A stretch of 64,000 bases of DNA from Croceibacter atlanticus HTCC2559. GTDB lineage: Bacteria > Bacteroidota > Bacteroidia > Flavobacteriales > Flavobacteriaceae. The notes under the pieces were generated by a model. It saw only the letters and a list, made by a program, of their open reading frames with translations, ran no database searches and was not told where the DNA came from. Below, in pieces: positions 35,262-43,927 of this stretch (position 1 is the stretch's first letter; each line of letters starts with the position of its first letter). The DNA lies in assembly GCF_000196315.1 (NCBI RefSeq), contig NC_014230.1, positions 2,628,501-2,692,500 on the forward strand, written 5' to 3'. Made by a program: the position numbers and the translations under genes.

Positions 35262-36119
35262 ATGGCTTGGTTTAAAAGAACCCAAAAAGGGATACAGACA
35301 AAGACAGAAGACAAGAAAGATGTCCCTAAAGGACTTTGGTACAAAAGTCCTACTGGTAAGATTGTAGATGCAGAAGAATTAGAAGAAAATTTTTATGTTA
35401 GTCCAGAAGATGGCTATCACGTAAGAATTGGTAGTAACGAGTATTTTCAAATACTATTTGATGACAATAAATACAAAGAGTTAGACGCTAACCTAACTTC
35501 TAAAGATCCACTTAAATTTCAAGACAAAAAGAAATATGTAGATCGTCTTAAAGAAGCTGAAAAGAAAACAGGTTTAAAAGACGCAGTAAGAACTGCAGTT
35601 GGAAAATCTCAAGGTAAAGATCTAGTTATTGCCTGTATGGACTTCAGGTTTATTGGAGGATCTATGGGTAGTGTTGTAGGTGAAAAAATTGCACGTGCTG
35701 CAGACTACTCACTTAAACACAACATTCCATTTTTAATGATATCTAAATCTGGTGGTGCTCGTATGATGGAGGCTGCTTTGTCTTTAATGCAATTAGCTAA
35801 AACATCTGCAAAGATTGCTCAATTGGCAGATGCAAATATTCCTTACATATCATTATGTACAGATCCTACTACTGGTGGTACTACAGCATCTTTTGCAATG
35901 TTAGGAGATATAAATATTAGTGAACCTGGAGCCTTAATAGGTTTTGCTGGTCCACGTGTAGTAAGAGATACTACAGGTAAAGAATTACCAGATGGTTTCC
36001 AAACTGCAGAGTTTGTACAAGAACACGGTTTCTTAGATTTTATAACTCCAAGAAGCGAGTTAAAGAAAAAAGTAAACTTATACCTTGATTTAATTTTAAA
36101 TCAGCCGGTAAGAAACTAA
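35262..36119 (+). CDS. accD: Acetyl-CoA carboxylase carboxyltransferase beta subunit, zinc-less
   Basis: Transfers the carboxyl from biotin carrier protein to acetyl-CoA in fatty acid synthesis. 285 residues with the crotonase-fold core ([57 protein letters not shown]). The N-terminal zinc ribbon is recognisable by alignment ([11 protein letters not shown]...VSPEDGYH), but every one of the four zinc cysteines is replaced: Ser29, Gly32, Ser47 and Asp50. The catalytic core looks intact, so the enzyme is probably active. Confidence 0.96.
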   Translation: MAWFKRTQKGIQTKTEDKKDVPKGLWYKSPTGKIVDAEELEENFYVSPEDGYHVRIGSNEYFQILFDDNKYKELDANLTSKDPLKFQDKKKYVDRLKEAEKKTGLKDAVRTAVGKSQGKDLVIACMDFRFIGGSMGSVVGEKIARAADYSLKHNIPFLMISKSGGARMMEAALSLMQLAKTSAKIAQLADANIPYISLCTDPTTGGTTASFAMLGDINISEPGALIGFAGPRVVRDTTGKELPDGFQTAEFVQEHGFLDFITPRSELKKKVNLYLDLILNQPVRN

Positions 36120-36120
36120 A

Positions 36121-36150
36121 AAAAGCCTCCAATAATTGGAGGCTTTTTTT
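36121..36150. terminator. accD terminator, possibly bidirectional
   Basis: AAAAGCCTCC (36121-36130), a 7-base loop, GGAGGCTTTT (36138-36147), then more T. It lies directly after the accD stop. An A run on the other side lets it also serve the convergent lipoprotein gene. Confidence 0.88.
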
Positions 36151-36169
36151 ATCCTATTTTGAAAAGCTC

Positions 36170-37000
36170 TTAATTTCCAATATAGATTTCATAATCTACA
36201 CCGTTAAAGGTTAAAACAGCTATCGAGTCACAAGTGCCATCACCATAGTCTAAACTAGCTGTACCTATATTCTGAGTAATTTCCACAACACCACTTACCA
36301 CTACTGGGCAGCTTAGCTCTCTACGTAACACTGTAGTAACATTTCCAGATCTTGAAAATCCATTACTTAATTCCGTATCCCAGTTTCCTGAAACCTCATA
36401 TACGTTATCAGTCCAGGTTCCAGAACCTACACCTTCAACCCATACTACAGTACGATTTGCAACTCTTGTACCTGTAACATCTGTATTAGGAAAAGATGCA
36501 GAAATAGATTCTGTAGCTACAGATTGTGGTAAACCATTGTTGTTAGATAGGGTTCTTACTGCTGCACCACCACCGGAAATTTCAATTAAGTTTACAGCAT
36601 AGTCTTCATAAGTATATGTAAGATTTCGTGTATTTTCATCTACTGTCTCATAATCTATAATAATAGCACCTTGTACATAATTGCCATCATTTAAGGTACA
36701 ACCTTCACCAAAGTCAACAGTTATTGTACCGCTACCGTCACCATTTCCATTTAAAGTAATTGTTGCACAAGTAGGAAAAAATGTTGTGCTAGAGACTAGT
36801 TCACTTGGAGCTGTTTGTTCATCGAATGCATTTTCTACTACGTTAAAGCTTAAATCTGAACTTGTACTCATTTGAGCAGAGCGTTGTTCATTTTCGACAG
36901 AAAAATTAGAAGGTGTTTCATTTTCTGATTCGTTATCATCATCAGAGCACGATACTATTCCTAAAGTAATACAGCAAATAGCTAAAAATTTTAATTTCAT
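36170..37000 (-). CDS. Lipoprotein of unknown function
   Basis: 276 residues. Lipobox IVSC at about residue 18, then a run of Asp, Asn and Glu of about 15 residues as found after the lipid anchor of surface-exposed Bacteroidota lipoproteins. The rest is Gly, Thr and Asn-rich and predicted beta, with four cysteines that may form disulfides (CATIT, GCTLN, LSCP, GTCDS). No enzymatic motif is recognised. It is monocistronic. Confidence 0.8.
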   Translation of the reverse strand: MKLKFLAICCITLGIVSCSDDDNESENETPSNFSVENEQRSAQMSTSSDLSFNVVENAFDEQTAPSELVSSTTFFPTCATITLNGNGDGSGTITVDFGEGCTLNDGNYVQGAIIIDYETVDENTRNLTYTYEDYAVNLIEISGGGAAVRTLSNNNGLPQSVATESISASFPNTDVTGTRVANRTVVWVEGVGSGTWTDNVYEVSGNWDTELSNGFSRSGNVTTVLRRELSCPVVVSGVVEITQNIGTASLDYGDGTCDSIAVLTFNGVDYEIYIGN

Positions 37001-37108
37001 AAGTTTAGTTTTTGAGTTTTTATTAGTTTATGAATAACGAGAAATTAATTGTAATCGTATGTTTAAATAATTTTTCAAACTGAAAATTAATTATCTAAAT
37101 AAAAAGTA

Positions 37109-37116
37109 TATCTTTG
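37109..37116 (+). promoter_or_regulatory. -7 box of rpsO
   Basis: TATCTTTG, an exact TAnnTTTG match. The leader to ATG 37170 would be about 50 bases, the longest among the boxes of this window apart from nqrA and kdsD, leaving room for S15 feedback control; no clear pseudoknot could be derived by eye. Confidence 0.55.
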
Positions 37117-37169
37117 CGGCTTGGTAGAACGTCTGCCATGTACATGATATTCATTGAAACAATTTTGGA

Positions 37170-37439
37170 ATGTATTTAACTCAAGAAGAAAAAGGAAACC
37201 TTTTCGCAGAACACGGTAAAGATAAAAATGATACTGGCTCAGCAGAAGGACAAATCGCATTATTTACTCACCGTATCTCACACATGTCAGATCACCTAAA
37301 AAACAATCGTAAAGATTACGCTACAGAGCGTTCTCTAGTACGTTTGGTAGGTCGTCGTCGTTCTTTATTAGATTACTTAATGAAGAAAGATATTGTACGA
37401 TACAGAGAGATTGTAAAGAAATTAAATTTACGTAAGTAA
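37170..37439 (+). CDS. rpsO: 30S ribosomal protein S15
   Basis: 89 residues, exactly the family length. The motifs GSAEGQIALFTHRISHMSDHLKNNRKD and SLVRLVGRRRSLLDYL are the 16S rRNA contacts of S15. It has its own promoter and terminator, then pnp follows, the classical rpsO-pnp order also seen in Proteobacteria. Confidence 0.99.
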   Translation: MYLTQEEKGNLFAEHGKDKNDTGSAEGQIALFTHRISHMSDHLKNNRKDYATERSLVRLVGRRRSLLDYLMKKDIVRYREIVKKLNLRK

Positions 37440-37450
37440 GTTATATATAA

Positions 37451-37476
37451 GGGAACGTCTAGGCGTTCCCTTTTTT
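37451..37476 (+). terminator. rpsO terminator
   Basis: GGGAACG (37451-37457), a 6-base loop, CGTTCCC (37464-37470) and six T residues, 11 bases after the rpsO stop. Confidence 0.88.
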
Positions 37477-37540
37477 ATTACAATGTTTGGTTGGGCATTT
37501 AAAACTACAACTATACAAGAAAGCTAAACTCTAGTTTTTC

Positions 37541-37643
37541 ATTGGTCAATTTTCGGCGAAAGCCACACTACTACTACACACAACCCTGTATCGTCCAGGA
37601 AAGACGAAGACCAATTTTAACAATGAGAGCAGTATTTGCTCTC
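37541..37643 (+). promoter_or_regulatory. Structured pnp leader
   Basis: ATTGGTC at 37541-37547 can pair with GACCAAT at 37609-37615, enclosing a GGC-GAAA-GCC tetraloop hairpin at 37555-37564. A second hairpin, GAGAGCA/TGCTCTC with loop GTATT, lies at 37625-37643, 14 bases before the pnp start. Such leader stems are the site of PNPase autoregulation in E. coli; whether this one acts that way is inference. Confidence 0.45.
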
Positions 37644-37657
37644 AACAAACACAATTT

Positions 37658-39883
37658 ATGATACCTCAAGTATTTAAAGAAACCATCGATTTAGGTGATG
37701 GTAGAGAAATTACTATTGAGACTGGTAAACTTGCTAAGCAAGCACACGGTTCGGTAGTGGTACAATCTGGCAAATGTATGCTTCTTTGTACCGTAGTGTC
37801 TAACTACAAACAAAGTGATGTGGACTTTCTTCCACTTACGGTAGATTACCGTGAAAAATTTGCAGCTGCAGGACGCTATCCTGGTGGTTTCTTCAAAAGA
37901 GAAGCAAGACCAAGTGATGGTGAAGTATTAACAATGCGTCTAGTAGACCGTGTTTTACGTCCTCTTTTCCCAAAAGATTATCATGCAGAAACTCAAGTGA
38001 TGATTCAGTTAATGTCTCATGACGACGATGTAATGCCAGACGCAATGGCTGGTTTAGCAGCATCTGCAGCAATTCAACTTTCAGATTTCCCTTTTGAGTG
38101 TGCTATCTCAGAAGCACGCGTAGGTCGTGTAAATGGGGAATTTGTAATCAACCCAACAAGAACACAGTTAGCAGAATCTGACATCGATATGATGATTGGT
38201 GCATCTGCAGACTCTGTAATGATGGTTGAAGGTGAAATGGATGAGATTTCTGAAGAAGAAATGACAGAAGCCATTAAGTTTGCACACGAAGCTATTAAAG
38301 TACAATGTGAGGCTCAAGTAAAATTAGCTGAAGCATTTGGTAAGAAAGAGACTCGTGAATACGCTGCAGAACGTGAAGATGAAGATCTTGCTAAGAAAGT
38401 GCATGATATGGCATATGATAAAGTTTATGCTATTGCACAAGCTGGATCTGCTAAGCACGAACGTAGCCAAGCATTTTCTGATATTAAGGATGAAATTATT
38501 GCTACCTTCTCTGAAGAAGAACAAGAAGATTTTGGCAGCTTAATCTCTAAGTATTACTACAAAGCAGAAAAAGCTGCTATTAGAGATTTAACGCTTAATG
38601 AAGGTTTACGTCTTGATGGTCGTAAAACTACAGATATAAGACCTATTTGGTGTGAGGTAGATTATTTACCATCTGTACACGGATCTTCAATATTTACCAG
38701 AGGAGAAACTCAAGCTTTAGCTACAGTAACCTTAGGTACATCACGAGATGCAAATATGATTGATATGCCTTCTTATGAAGGTGAAGAGCGTTTTTACTTA
38801 CACTATAACTTCCCTCCTTTTTCAACTGGTGAAGCACGACCTATTCGTGGAACATCACGTAGAGAAGTTGGTCATGGTAACTTAGCACAACGTGCCTTAA
38901 AAGGTATGGTTCCTGAAGATTGTCCTTACACCGTACGTGTTGTTTCTGAAGTATTAGAATCTAATGGTTCTTCTTCTATGGCTACAGTATGTGCTGGTAC
39001 AATGGCAATGATGGATGCTGGTGTACAAATGAAAAAACCAGTTTCTGGTATTGCAATGGGATTAATCTCTGATGCAGAAAGTGGAAAGTATGCTGTACTA
39101 TCTGATATCTTAGGTGATGAAGATCACTTAGGTGATATGGACTTTAAGGTAACTGGTACTGCAGATGGTATTACAGCTTGCCAAATGGATATTAAAGTAA
39201 AAGGTTTATCATATGAGATTTTAGTAAATGCGCTAAAACAAGCTCGTGATGGTCGTTTACATATCTTAGAGAAGTTAACAGATACTATTTCTCAACCAAA
39301 TGAAGATGTAAAATCTTATGCTCCTAAAATGGTTTCTGTAAGAATACCTAATGAGTATATTGGTGCAATGATTGGACCTGGTGGAAAAGTAATTCAAGAA
39401 CTTCAAAAAGAAACAGGTACAACTATCGTTATTAACGAAGATCCTGTTACAGAAGAAGGTATTATTGAAATACTTGGTACTGGGCAAGAAGGTATTGATG
39501 CTGTACTAGCTAAGATAGACTCTGTAACGTTTAAACCACAAGTTGGTAGCGTTTACGAAGTTAAAGTTATTAAAATGCTAGACTTTGGTGCTGTTGTAGA
39601 ATACACAGAAGCTCCAGGAAATGAAGTATTACTGCACGTTAGTGAACTTGCTTGGGAACGCACAGAAAATGTTTCTGATGTAGTAAAACTAGGTGATATT
39701 ATTGATGTTAAGTACTTTGGTATAGATAAACGTACACGTAAAGAGAAAGTATCTCGTAAAGCACTTTTAGAAAAGCCAGAAGGTTATAAAGAAAGAGCTC
39801 CTAGAGAAGACAAACCTCGAGGCGACAGAAACCGTGATAGAAATCGTAGTGGTGATCGCGATAGAAACAAAAGCAGAGATTAA
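37658..39883 (+). CDS. pnp: Polyribonucleotide nucleotidyltransferase (PNPase)
   Basis: Phosphorolytic 3'-5' exoribonuclease for mRNA turnover. 741 residues in the usual order: RNase PH domain 1, an all-helical domain near 215-310, RNase PH domain 2 ([30 protein letters not shown]-like region), a KH domain ([18 protein letters not shown]) and an S1 domain ([20 protein letters not shown]). The C terminus carries an extra 30-residue tail of Arg, Asp, Gly and Asn repeats, probably RNA-binding. It is preceded by a structured leader and followed by an intrinsic terminator. Confidence 0.98.
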   Translation: MIPQVFKETIDLGDGREITIETGKLAKQAHGSVVVQSGKCMLLCTVVSNYKQSDVDFLPLTVDYREKFAAAGRYPGGFFKREARPSDGEVLTMRLVDRVLRPLFPKDYHAETQVMIQLMSHDDDVMPDAMAGLAASAAIQLSDFPFECAISEARVGRVNGEFVINPTRTQLAESDIDMMIGASADSVMMVEGEMDEISEEEMTEAIKFAHEAIKVQCEAQVKLAEAFGKKETREYAAEREDEDLAKKVHDMAYDKVYAIAQAGSAKHERSQAFSDIKDEIIATFSEEEQEDFGSLISKYYYKAEKAAIRDLTLNEGLRLDGRKTTDIRPIWCEVDYLPSVHGSSIFTRGETQALATVTLGTSRDANMIDMPSYEGEERFYLHYNFPPFSTGEARPIRGTSRREVGHGNLAQRALKGMVPEDCPYTVRVVSEVLESNGSSSMATVCAGTMAMMDAGVQMKKPVSGIAMGLISDAESGKYAVLSDILGDEDHLGDMDFKVTGTADGITACQMDIKVKGLSYEILVNALKQARDGRLHILEKLTDTISQPNEDVKSYAPKMVSVRIPNEYIGAMIGPGGKVIQELQKETGTTIVINEDPVTEEGIIEILGTGQEGIDAVLAKIDSVTFKPQVGSVYEVKVIKMLDFGAVVEYTEAPGNEVLLHVSELAWERTENVSDVVKLGDIIDVKYFGIDKRTRKEKVSRKALLEKPEGYKERAPREDKPRGDRNRDRNRSGDRDRNKSRD

Positions 39884-39902
39884 TTCCTGTTTTGTATAAA
39901 CT

Positions 39903-39937
39903 AAAAAGCCTTCCAGTTTTGGAAGGCTTTTTTTTTA
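39903..39937 (+). terminator. pnp terminator
   Basis: AAAAAGCCTTCC (39903-39914), loop AGTTTT, GGAAGGCTTTTT and a long T run: a 12-base-pair stem 20 bases after the pnp stop. Confidence 0.92.
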
Positions 39938-39946
39938 TCCTCAAAT

Positions 39947-40000
39947 GTCAGTTCGAGCATTATTTGAAGAATTATGTTAATAATTCTGAGAATACCCAAC
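39947..40000. repeat. Possible degenerate flavobacterial dispersed repeat
   Basis: TGTCAGTTCGAGC at the left resembles the opening of a short dispersed repeat common in flavobacterial genomes, and an 8-base-pair hairpin follows: AGAATTAT at 39968-39975 and ATAATTCT at 39980-39987. Only one copy is in the window, so the repeat status rests on memory of other genomes. Confidence 0.3.
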
Positions 40001-40151
40001 ATAAAGAACAGTTCAGAAGTCGATAACTTTAAAATCTTAAAAACCATTAACCCAATTGACGCCAAATGACAAATAGTTTAATTCTATATCTTTACTGGAT
40101 ATCGACGATAAAATAGATTATTTAGCGAGTTGTGTGCAATTTGAAAGAACT

Positions 40152-40517
40152 ATGTGGAAACCAATAACAGAGATTGAGATACTGGTCAAAATTCTGAAAA
40201 CAGAAACTGACCTGAACGGAGAATTATGGAATTTCTGGCAACTGATAAAAATTAATCCTGAAAAATGGACTGAACCGGACTATGGGAGCGAAGGTGGTGG
40301 ATTTTGGGTCGTAGGAATCTGTGGCAAGAAAGTGATTTGGTTTAATGACATCGAAGACGGTTTTAATATATCAGATTACAACGAATATGGAAAGATTGAA
40401 GGCTACTACTGCAATCAAGATGAATTAAGATGGACGGTAACTCATCTTTTTGATTTAATTAAGTTTGGTGGAGATGCAATTGAACAAGCAGGTCCTCCAC
40501 AATCAATAAAAGAATGA
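40152..40517 (+). CDS. Cassette-borne protein of unknown function
   Basis: 121 residues from ATG 40152; a longer reading from GTG 40134 would start inside the inverted repeat and is less likely. No signal peptide or membrane segment is seen. The protein is acidic and rich in Trp (seven), with GGGFWVVGICGKKVIWFNDIEDGFNIS in the middle. Codon use is foreign (CTG for most Leu). It is complete and uninterrupted, so probably functional. I do not recognise the family; small soluble Trp-rich proteins of this kind are frequent cargo of gene cassettes. Confidence 0.65.
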   Translation: MWKPITEIEILVKILKTETDLNGELWNFWQLIKINPEKWTEPDYGSEGGGFWVVGICGKKVIWFNDIEDGFNISDYNEYGKIEGYYCNQDELRWTVTHLFDLIKFGGDAIEQAGPPQSIKE

Positions 40518-40525
40518 ATAAAAAC

Positions 40526-40653
40526 TGCACACAACAAAACATATATTTTATAGCGGGTGAACGGCTGTCAGCAAGAATTTCGCTACGTAGCAAGCCTTGA
40601 TTTCGGTGGACAGGAAAGTGCTTCGAAGCCGCCACTAGCCATATGCAAAACGT
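40526..40653. repeat. Nested-palindrome element (attC-like)
   Basis: It begins with TGCACACAAC and ends CATATGCAAAACGT. Imperfect outer arms: ACATATA...TAGCGGGTG (40539-40559) against CCGCCACTAGCCATATG (40629-40645). Inner arms: CTGTC (40565-40569) against GACAG (40609-40613). Perfect palindromes: GCTACGTAGC at 40582-40591 and GCTTCGAAGC at 40620-40629. It may also terminate the convergent regulator transcript. A canonical GTTRRRY core is not seen at the end. Confidence 0.45.
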
Positions 40654-40660
40654 AATTCAT

Positions 40661-42136
40661 TTAAGACGTGAACTTCGTATTTAATTTTTGAACAATTTCT
40701 TCTATCTTTTTGTTTCTAGCAACTTTATCTAATATAGTTGGTGGAACTTGTCTAACCTCACAGTTTTTAATTGCACAACGCTCGCAAGTCACGCCTACAT
40801 TCTGATTTTTTATTTTTGCGTCTTCTAAAAAACTGAGCTTTCGATGCAAATGTTTATTAATTAACATTCCAACACTTATACTCCTGTAGTGGTTATCTTT
40901 AAATGGATCTTTAGTAGCAGAAGATATTACTAAATACTTTGCGCCATCCTCATACTCAGAAATCTGAATATCAAATTCGTGCTCTTTTTTACTTTTACTT
41001 ATATCTTTTAAAGCTTTTAAAGACACCCATCTTCTACAATAATGTTCATTAGTTTCATTGGCACGTGGTGAATGCTGGTGTGACAGATGTAACTCTTTTT
41101 TAAGATGAAATTTATTACTTGCAGCTTTATAAGTAAATCTTAAAAAAAATAAATTTTGGATATTAAAGGCTTTCGGTAATATATTAGTTAAGCGTTGATA
41201 AAAAGATTCTGGAGAAGCATTAAACGCATCTATAGCTTCTAAAAAAAGAGATGTATCAAAAGTTTCCTTTTTGAAGATTTTAGTCAATTTTGCTTTAATT
41301 TGATCGTTAGGTATTATCAATGCACCTGCAAAATAAGACGCATAAAAATTATTTAATACCTGATCAAAAGAATCAAACTTTATCCAAGGAAACGTAAATA
41401 ACCGTTCATTTATCTCAAGAAAATTATAAGCCAATTCTTTGGCGTAAATAAAGGTGCGTTGCGCATCATCTACCTCATCTGTAAGTAATAAAGTATTAGT
41501 CTTTGGAATAAAAACAGATCGTAAATTACCTAGAGCTTCATATTTACTTAACTCATTAGCTACAATACTATAGCCATATTCCTCTATTAGAATATCTTCT
41601 AGATCTTTAGCGGTAATTTTTTGATTCAAATCCAAGTGATAAGCTTTAGCAAACTTTAAAACACTTTGTTCTAAATCTTCAAAATAATTTTTGTTTGCCT
41701 CTTGAAATGAACGCACTGAAGCGAGGTAAAAATTCTCCTTACCAAAATTATAATGCTGTGCAATTTTGATAATTGTACTTATAAACGCATTCACTTTAGT
41801 TGGTGCGTTTGCAACAATATCAATTAAATTACTTTCTTTAATACCAAAAACCTCGAGCGGTATTTCCTTGAGTATTTTAGACTGTAAAATATCTCCAATT
41901 GGCGCTAAATTTTTATCTAATTTTAGTGATACCATTTGATCAAAAGGCACGTCTAATTTTTTAGACAGTATGGCGATTTTATCAGGTTTGGGATATTTTT
42001 TCCCATTTTCTATTTCATTTAAATACGACTTAGATAAACCCGAAAGTTTAGACAAACCAAACAATGACAAATTCTTGTCAGTCCTTATTTGCTTTAACTT
42101 CAAGCCGAATATAAGTTTAATATAATCTTCTTCCAT
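40661..42136 (-). CDS. XRE-family regulator of the glyoxylate shunt (ScfR/RamB type)
   Basis: About 491 residues from ATG 42136; an ATG at 42166 would extend into the operator region and is less likely. The N-terminal helix-turn-helix spans residues about 10-70 (KLKQIRTDKNLSLFGLSKLSGLSKSYLNEIENG). An IrrE/ImmA-like domain follows in the middle but its HExxH is degenerate (AKELAY). A C-terminal ScfR domain carries CERCAIKNC. This family controls aceB/aceA and short-chain fatty acid genes in Actinobacteria. Divergence from aceB with palindromic sites between them supports that role. Confidence 0.87.
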   Translation of the reverse strand: MEEDYIKLIFGLKLKQIRTDKNLSLFGLSKLSGLSKSYLNEIENGKKYPKPDKIAILSKKLDVPFDQMVSLKLDKNLAPIGDILQSKILKEIPLEVFGIKESNLIDIVANAPTKVNAFISTIIKIAQHYNFGKENFYLASVRSFQEANKNYFEDLEQSVLKFAKAYHLDLNQKITAKDLEDILIEEYGYSIVANELSKYEALGNLRSVFIPKTNTLLLTDEVDDAQRTFIYAKELAYNFLEINERLFTFPWIKFDSFDQVLNNFYASYFAGALIIPNDQIKAKLTKIFKKETFDTSLFLEAIDAFNASPESFYQRLTNILPKAFNIQNLFFLRFTYKAASNKFHLKKELHLSHQHSPRANETNEHYCRRWVSLKALKDISKSKKEHEFDIQISEYEDGAKYLVISSATKDPFKDNHYRSISVGMLINKHLHRKLSFLEDAKIKNQNVGVTCERCAIKNCEVRQVPPTILDKVARNKKIEEIVQKLNTKFTS

Positions 42137-42157
42137 AATAGCAAATATAAACTTTTC

Positions 42158-42206
42158 TGCGAACACTTAATTTTTTGCGAAAATACACTTTTAGCGAACG
42201 TTCGCT
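42158..42206. promoter_or_regulatory. Operator cluster between regulator and aceB
   Basis: The perfect 14-base palindrome AGCGAACGTTCGCT lies at 42193-42206, with two further half sites of the same core: TGCGAAC at 42158-42164 and TGCGAA at 42176-42181, spaced about 18 bases apart. The arrangement suits a dimeric repressor or activator binding in the divergent promoter, most simply the ScfR-type protein itself. The GC-rich core stands out in AT-rich DNA. Confidence 0.65.
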
Positions 42207-42256
42207 TGTTTTATAGCAATCTTTATACTAATATTGCTTCATAAAATAATCACAAG

Positions 42257-43855
42257 ATGGAACACACGCTTTTAAAATTACCAAAAATCACATACTCCAA
42301 AGATGTCAATAATTATTATCCAGAAATTTTAACTGATGAAGCTCATGATTTTTTGGCTGCACTTCATGAAAAATTTAATGGAGAGCGATTAAAATTGTTA
42401 AATAGACGTTTACAACAGCAAAGTGTATTTGACAACGGGCAATTTCCAGAATTTCCTAAAGAAACGAAAGAGATTAGAAATACCGACTGGACAGCAGGTA
42501 GCATTCCGGGCGACTTACAGGATAGACGCGTAGAGATTACTGGTCCTGTCGATAGAAAAATGATTATTAATGCTTTAAATTCTGGTGCCAAAACGTTTAT
42601 GGCTGACCTAGAAGACAGCAATGCCCCTACTTGGAGAAACAGCATTCAAGGACAGCAAAACTTAATGGATGCTAATAAGAAAACAATTAAATTAGTTGAC
42701 ACAAAACGTGGGAAATCTTACAAATTAAATAATAAAACAGCTGTTCTTCTAGTAAGACCAAGAGGCTTACATTTAAACGAAAAGAACATATTAATAAATA
42801 ATGAAGAAGCTTCAGGAAGTTTAGTAGATTTTGGGTTATACGTATTTCACAACACAAAAACATTGTTAGAAAATGGTACAGCTCCTTACTTTTATCTACC
42901 AAAATTAGAGCATTATTTAGAAGCACGCTGGTGGAATGAAGTTTTCACTTTCGCTCAAGACTATTTAAAAGTTCCAAAACGAACTTTTAAAGCAACCGTT
43001 TTAGTAGAAACAATTACTGCAAGTTTTCAATTAGATGAAATAATTTACGAGCTTAAAGACCATATTGTTGGTTTAAATTGTGGTCGTTGGGATTACATTT
43101 TCTCATACATCAAGAAATTCAGAAATCACCCAAATTTTGTAGTCCCTAATCGTGACCAGGTAACTATGACGACACCATTTATGGATGCTTATTCAAAATT
43201 AGTGATCCAGCGTTGTCATAAACGTGGCATACTTGCCATTGGTGGTATGGCAGCGCAAATTCCTATTAAAAACAATCCAGAAGCCAACGCGGTTGCGCTA
43301 GAAAAAGTTAGAAAAGATAAAGAACGTGAAGTAAAGAACGGTCACGATGGTACTTGGGTTGCGCATCCTGCTTTAGTTGAAATAGCAATGACAGAATTTA
43401 ACAAGTTTATGCCAACACCAAACCAGTTACACGTAACACGTAACGATATACACATCACCGAAGAAGATTTAGTAGAAATTCCAAAAGGTACTGTGACAGA
43501 AGCAGGAATTAGAAAAAACATTAACGTAGGTATTTTATATACAGAAGCTTGGCTAAGAGGACATGGAGCTGTAGCACTATACAATTTAATGGAAGATGCT
43601 GCTACTGCCGAAATTTCTAGAACACAAGTTTGGCAATGGTTAAAAAATGAAGTCATACTTGAAGATGACAGAAAATTTGACCTTACACTCTACAAAGCGT
43701 TGTTTAATGATGAAGTTGAAAAAATAATAAAAGAGTATGGCGAGTCTAACATTAAAAATACCAAGTTTGAACTGGCGTTTGAGCTATTTGATAAAATAGT
43801 ATTGTCAGAAAAATTTGAAGAATTTTTAACGCTTTCAGCTTATCAATATCTGTAA
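42257..43855 (+). CDS. aceB: Malate synthase A
   Basis: Condenses glyoxylate with acetyl-CoA to malate in the glyoxylate shunt, allowing growth on acetate or fatty acids. 532 residues, the normal length for form A. The family signature DHIVGLNCGRWDYIF is at residues 268-282, and MADLEDSNAPTW near 115 and NGHDGTWVAHP follow the family. It is the first gene of the aceB-aceA operon and is controlled by the divergent regulator. Confidence 0.97.
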   Translation: MEHTLLKLPKITYSKDVNNYYPEILTDEAHDFLAALHEKFNGERLKLLNRRLQQQSVFDNGQFPEFPKETKEIRNTDWTAGSIPGDLQDRRVEITGPVDRKMIINALNSGAKTFMADLEDSNAPTWRNSIQGQQNLMDANKKTIKLVDTKRGKSYKLNNKTAVLLVRPRGLHLNEKNILINNEEASGSLVDFGLYVFHNTKTLLENGTAPYFYLPKLEHYLEARWWNEVFTFAQDYLKVPKRTFKATVLVETITASFQLDEIIYELKDHIVGLNCGRWDYIFSYIKKFRNHPNFVVPNRDQVTMTTPFMDAYSKLVIQRCHKRGILAIGGMAAQIPIKNNPEANAVALEKVRKDKEREVKNGHDGTWVAHPALVEIAMTEFNKFMPTPNQLHVTRNDIHITEEDLVEIPKGTVTEAGIRKNINVGILYTEAWLRGHGAVALYNLMEDAATAEISRTQVWQWLKNEVILEDDRKFDLTLYKALFNDEVEKIIKEYGESNIKNTKFELAFELFDKIVLSEKFEEFLTLSAYQYL

Positions 43856-43927
43856 AAAACAATCCTGCGATTGCGGCAACAATCAACAGGACCTAATTAT
43901 TAATACTAAATAACATATCACAAAATT

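Larger units (their letters stand above)
40129..40653 (+). mobile_element. Cassette-like insertion bounded by inverted repeats
   Basis: GTTGTGTGCA at 40129-40138 and its exact complement TGCACACAAC at 40526-40535 bracket one open frame. The right copy leads into a GC-richer element full of palindromes. Inside, leucine is mostly CTG, unlike TTA in the neighbouring genes. The block sits between the pnp terminator and the 3' end of the aceBA regulator gene. No integrase or transposase is present. The layout is like a single gene cassette with an attC-like recombination site, which is inference. Confidence 0.4.

Noticed and set aside
37117-37169. S15 autoregulatory pseudoknot in the rpsO leader
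   Set aside because: The 50-base leader is long enough, but no convincing paired arms could be built by eye, so it is not claimed.
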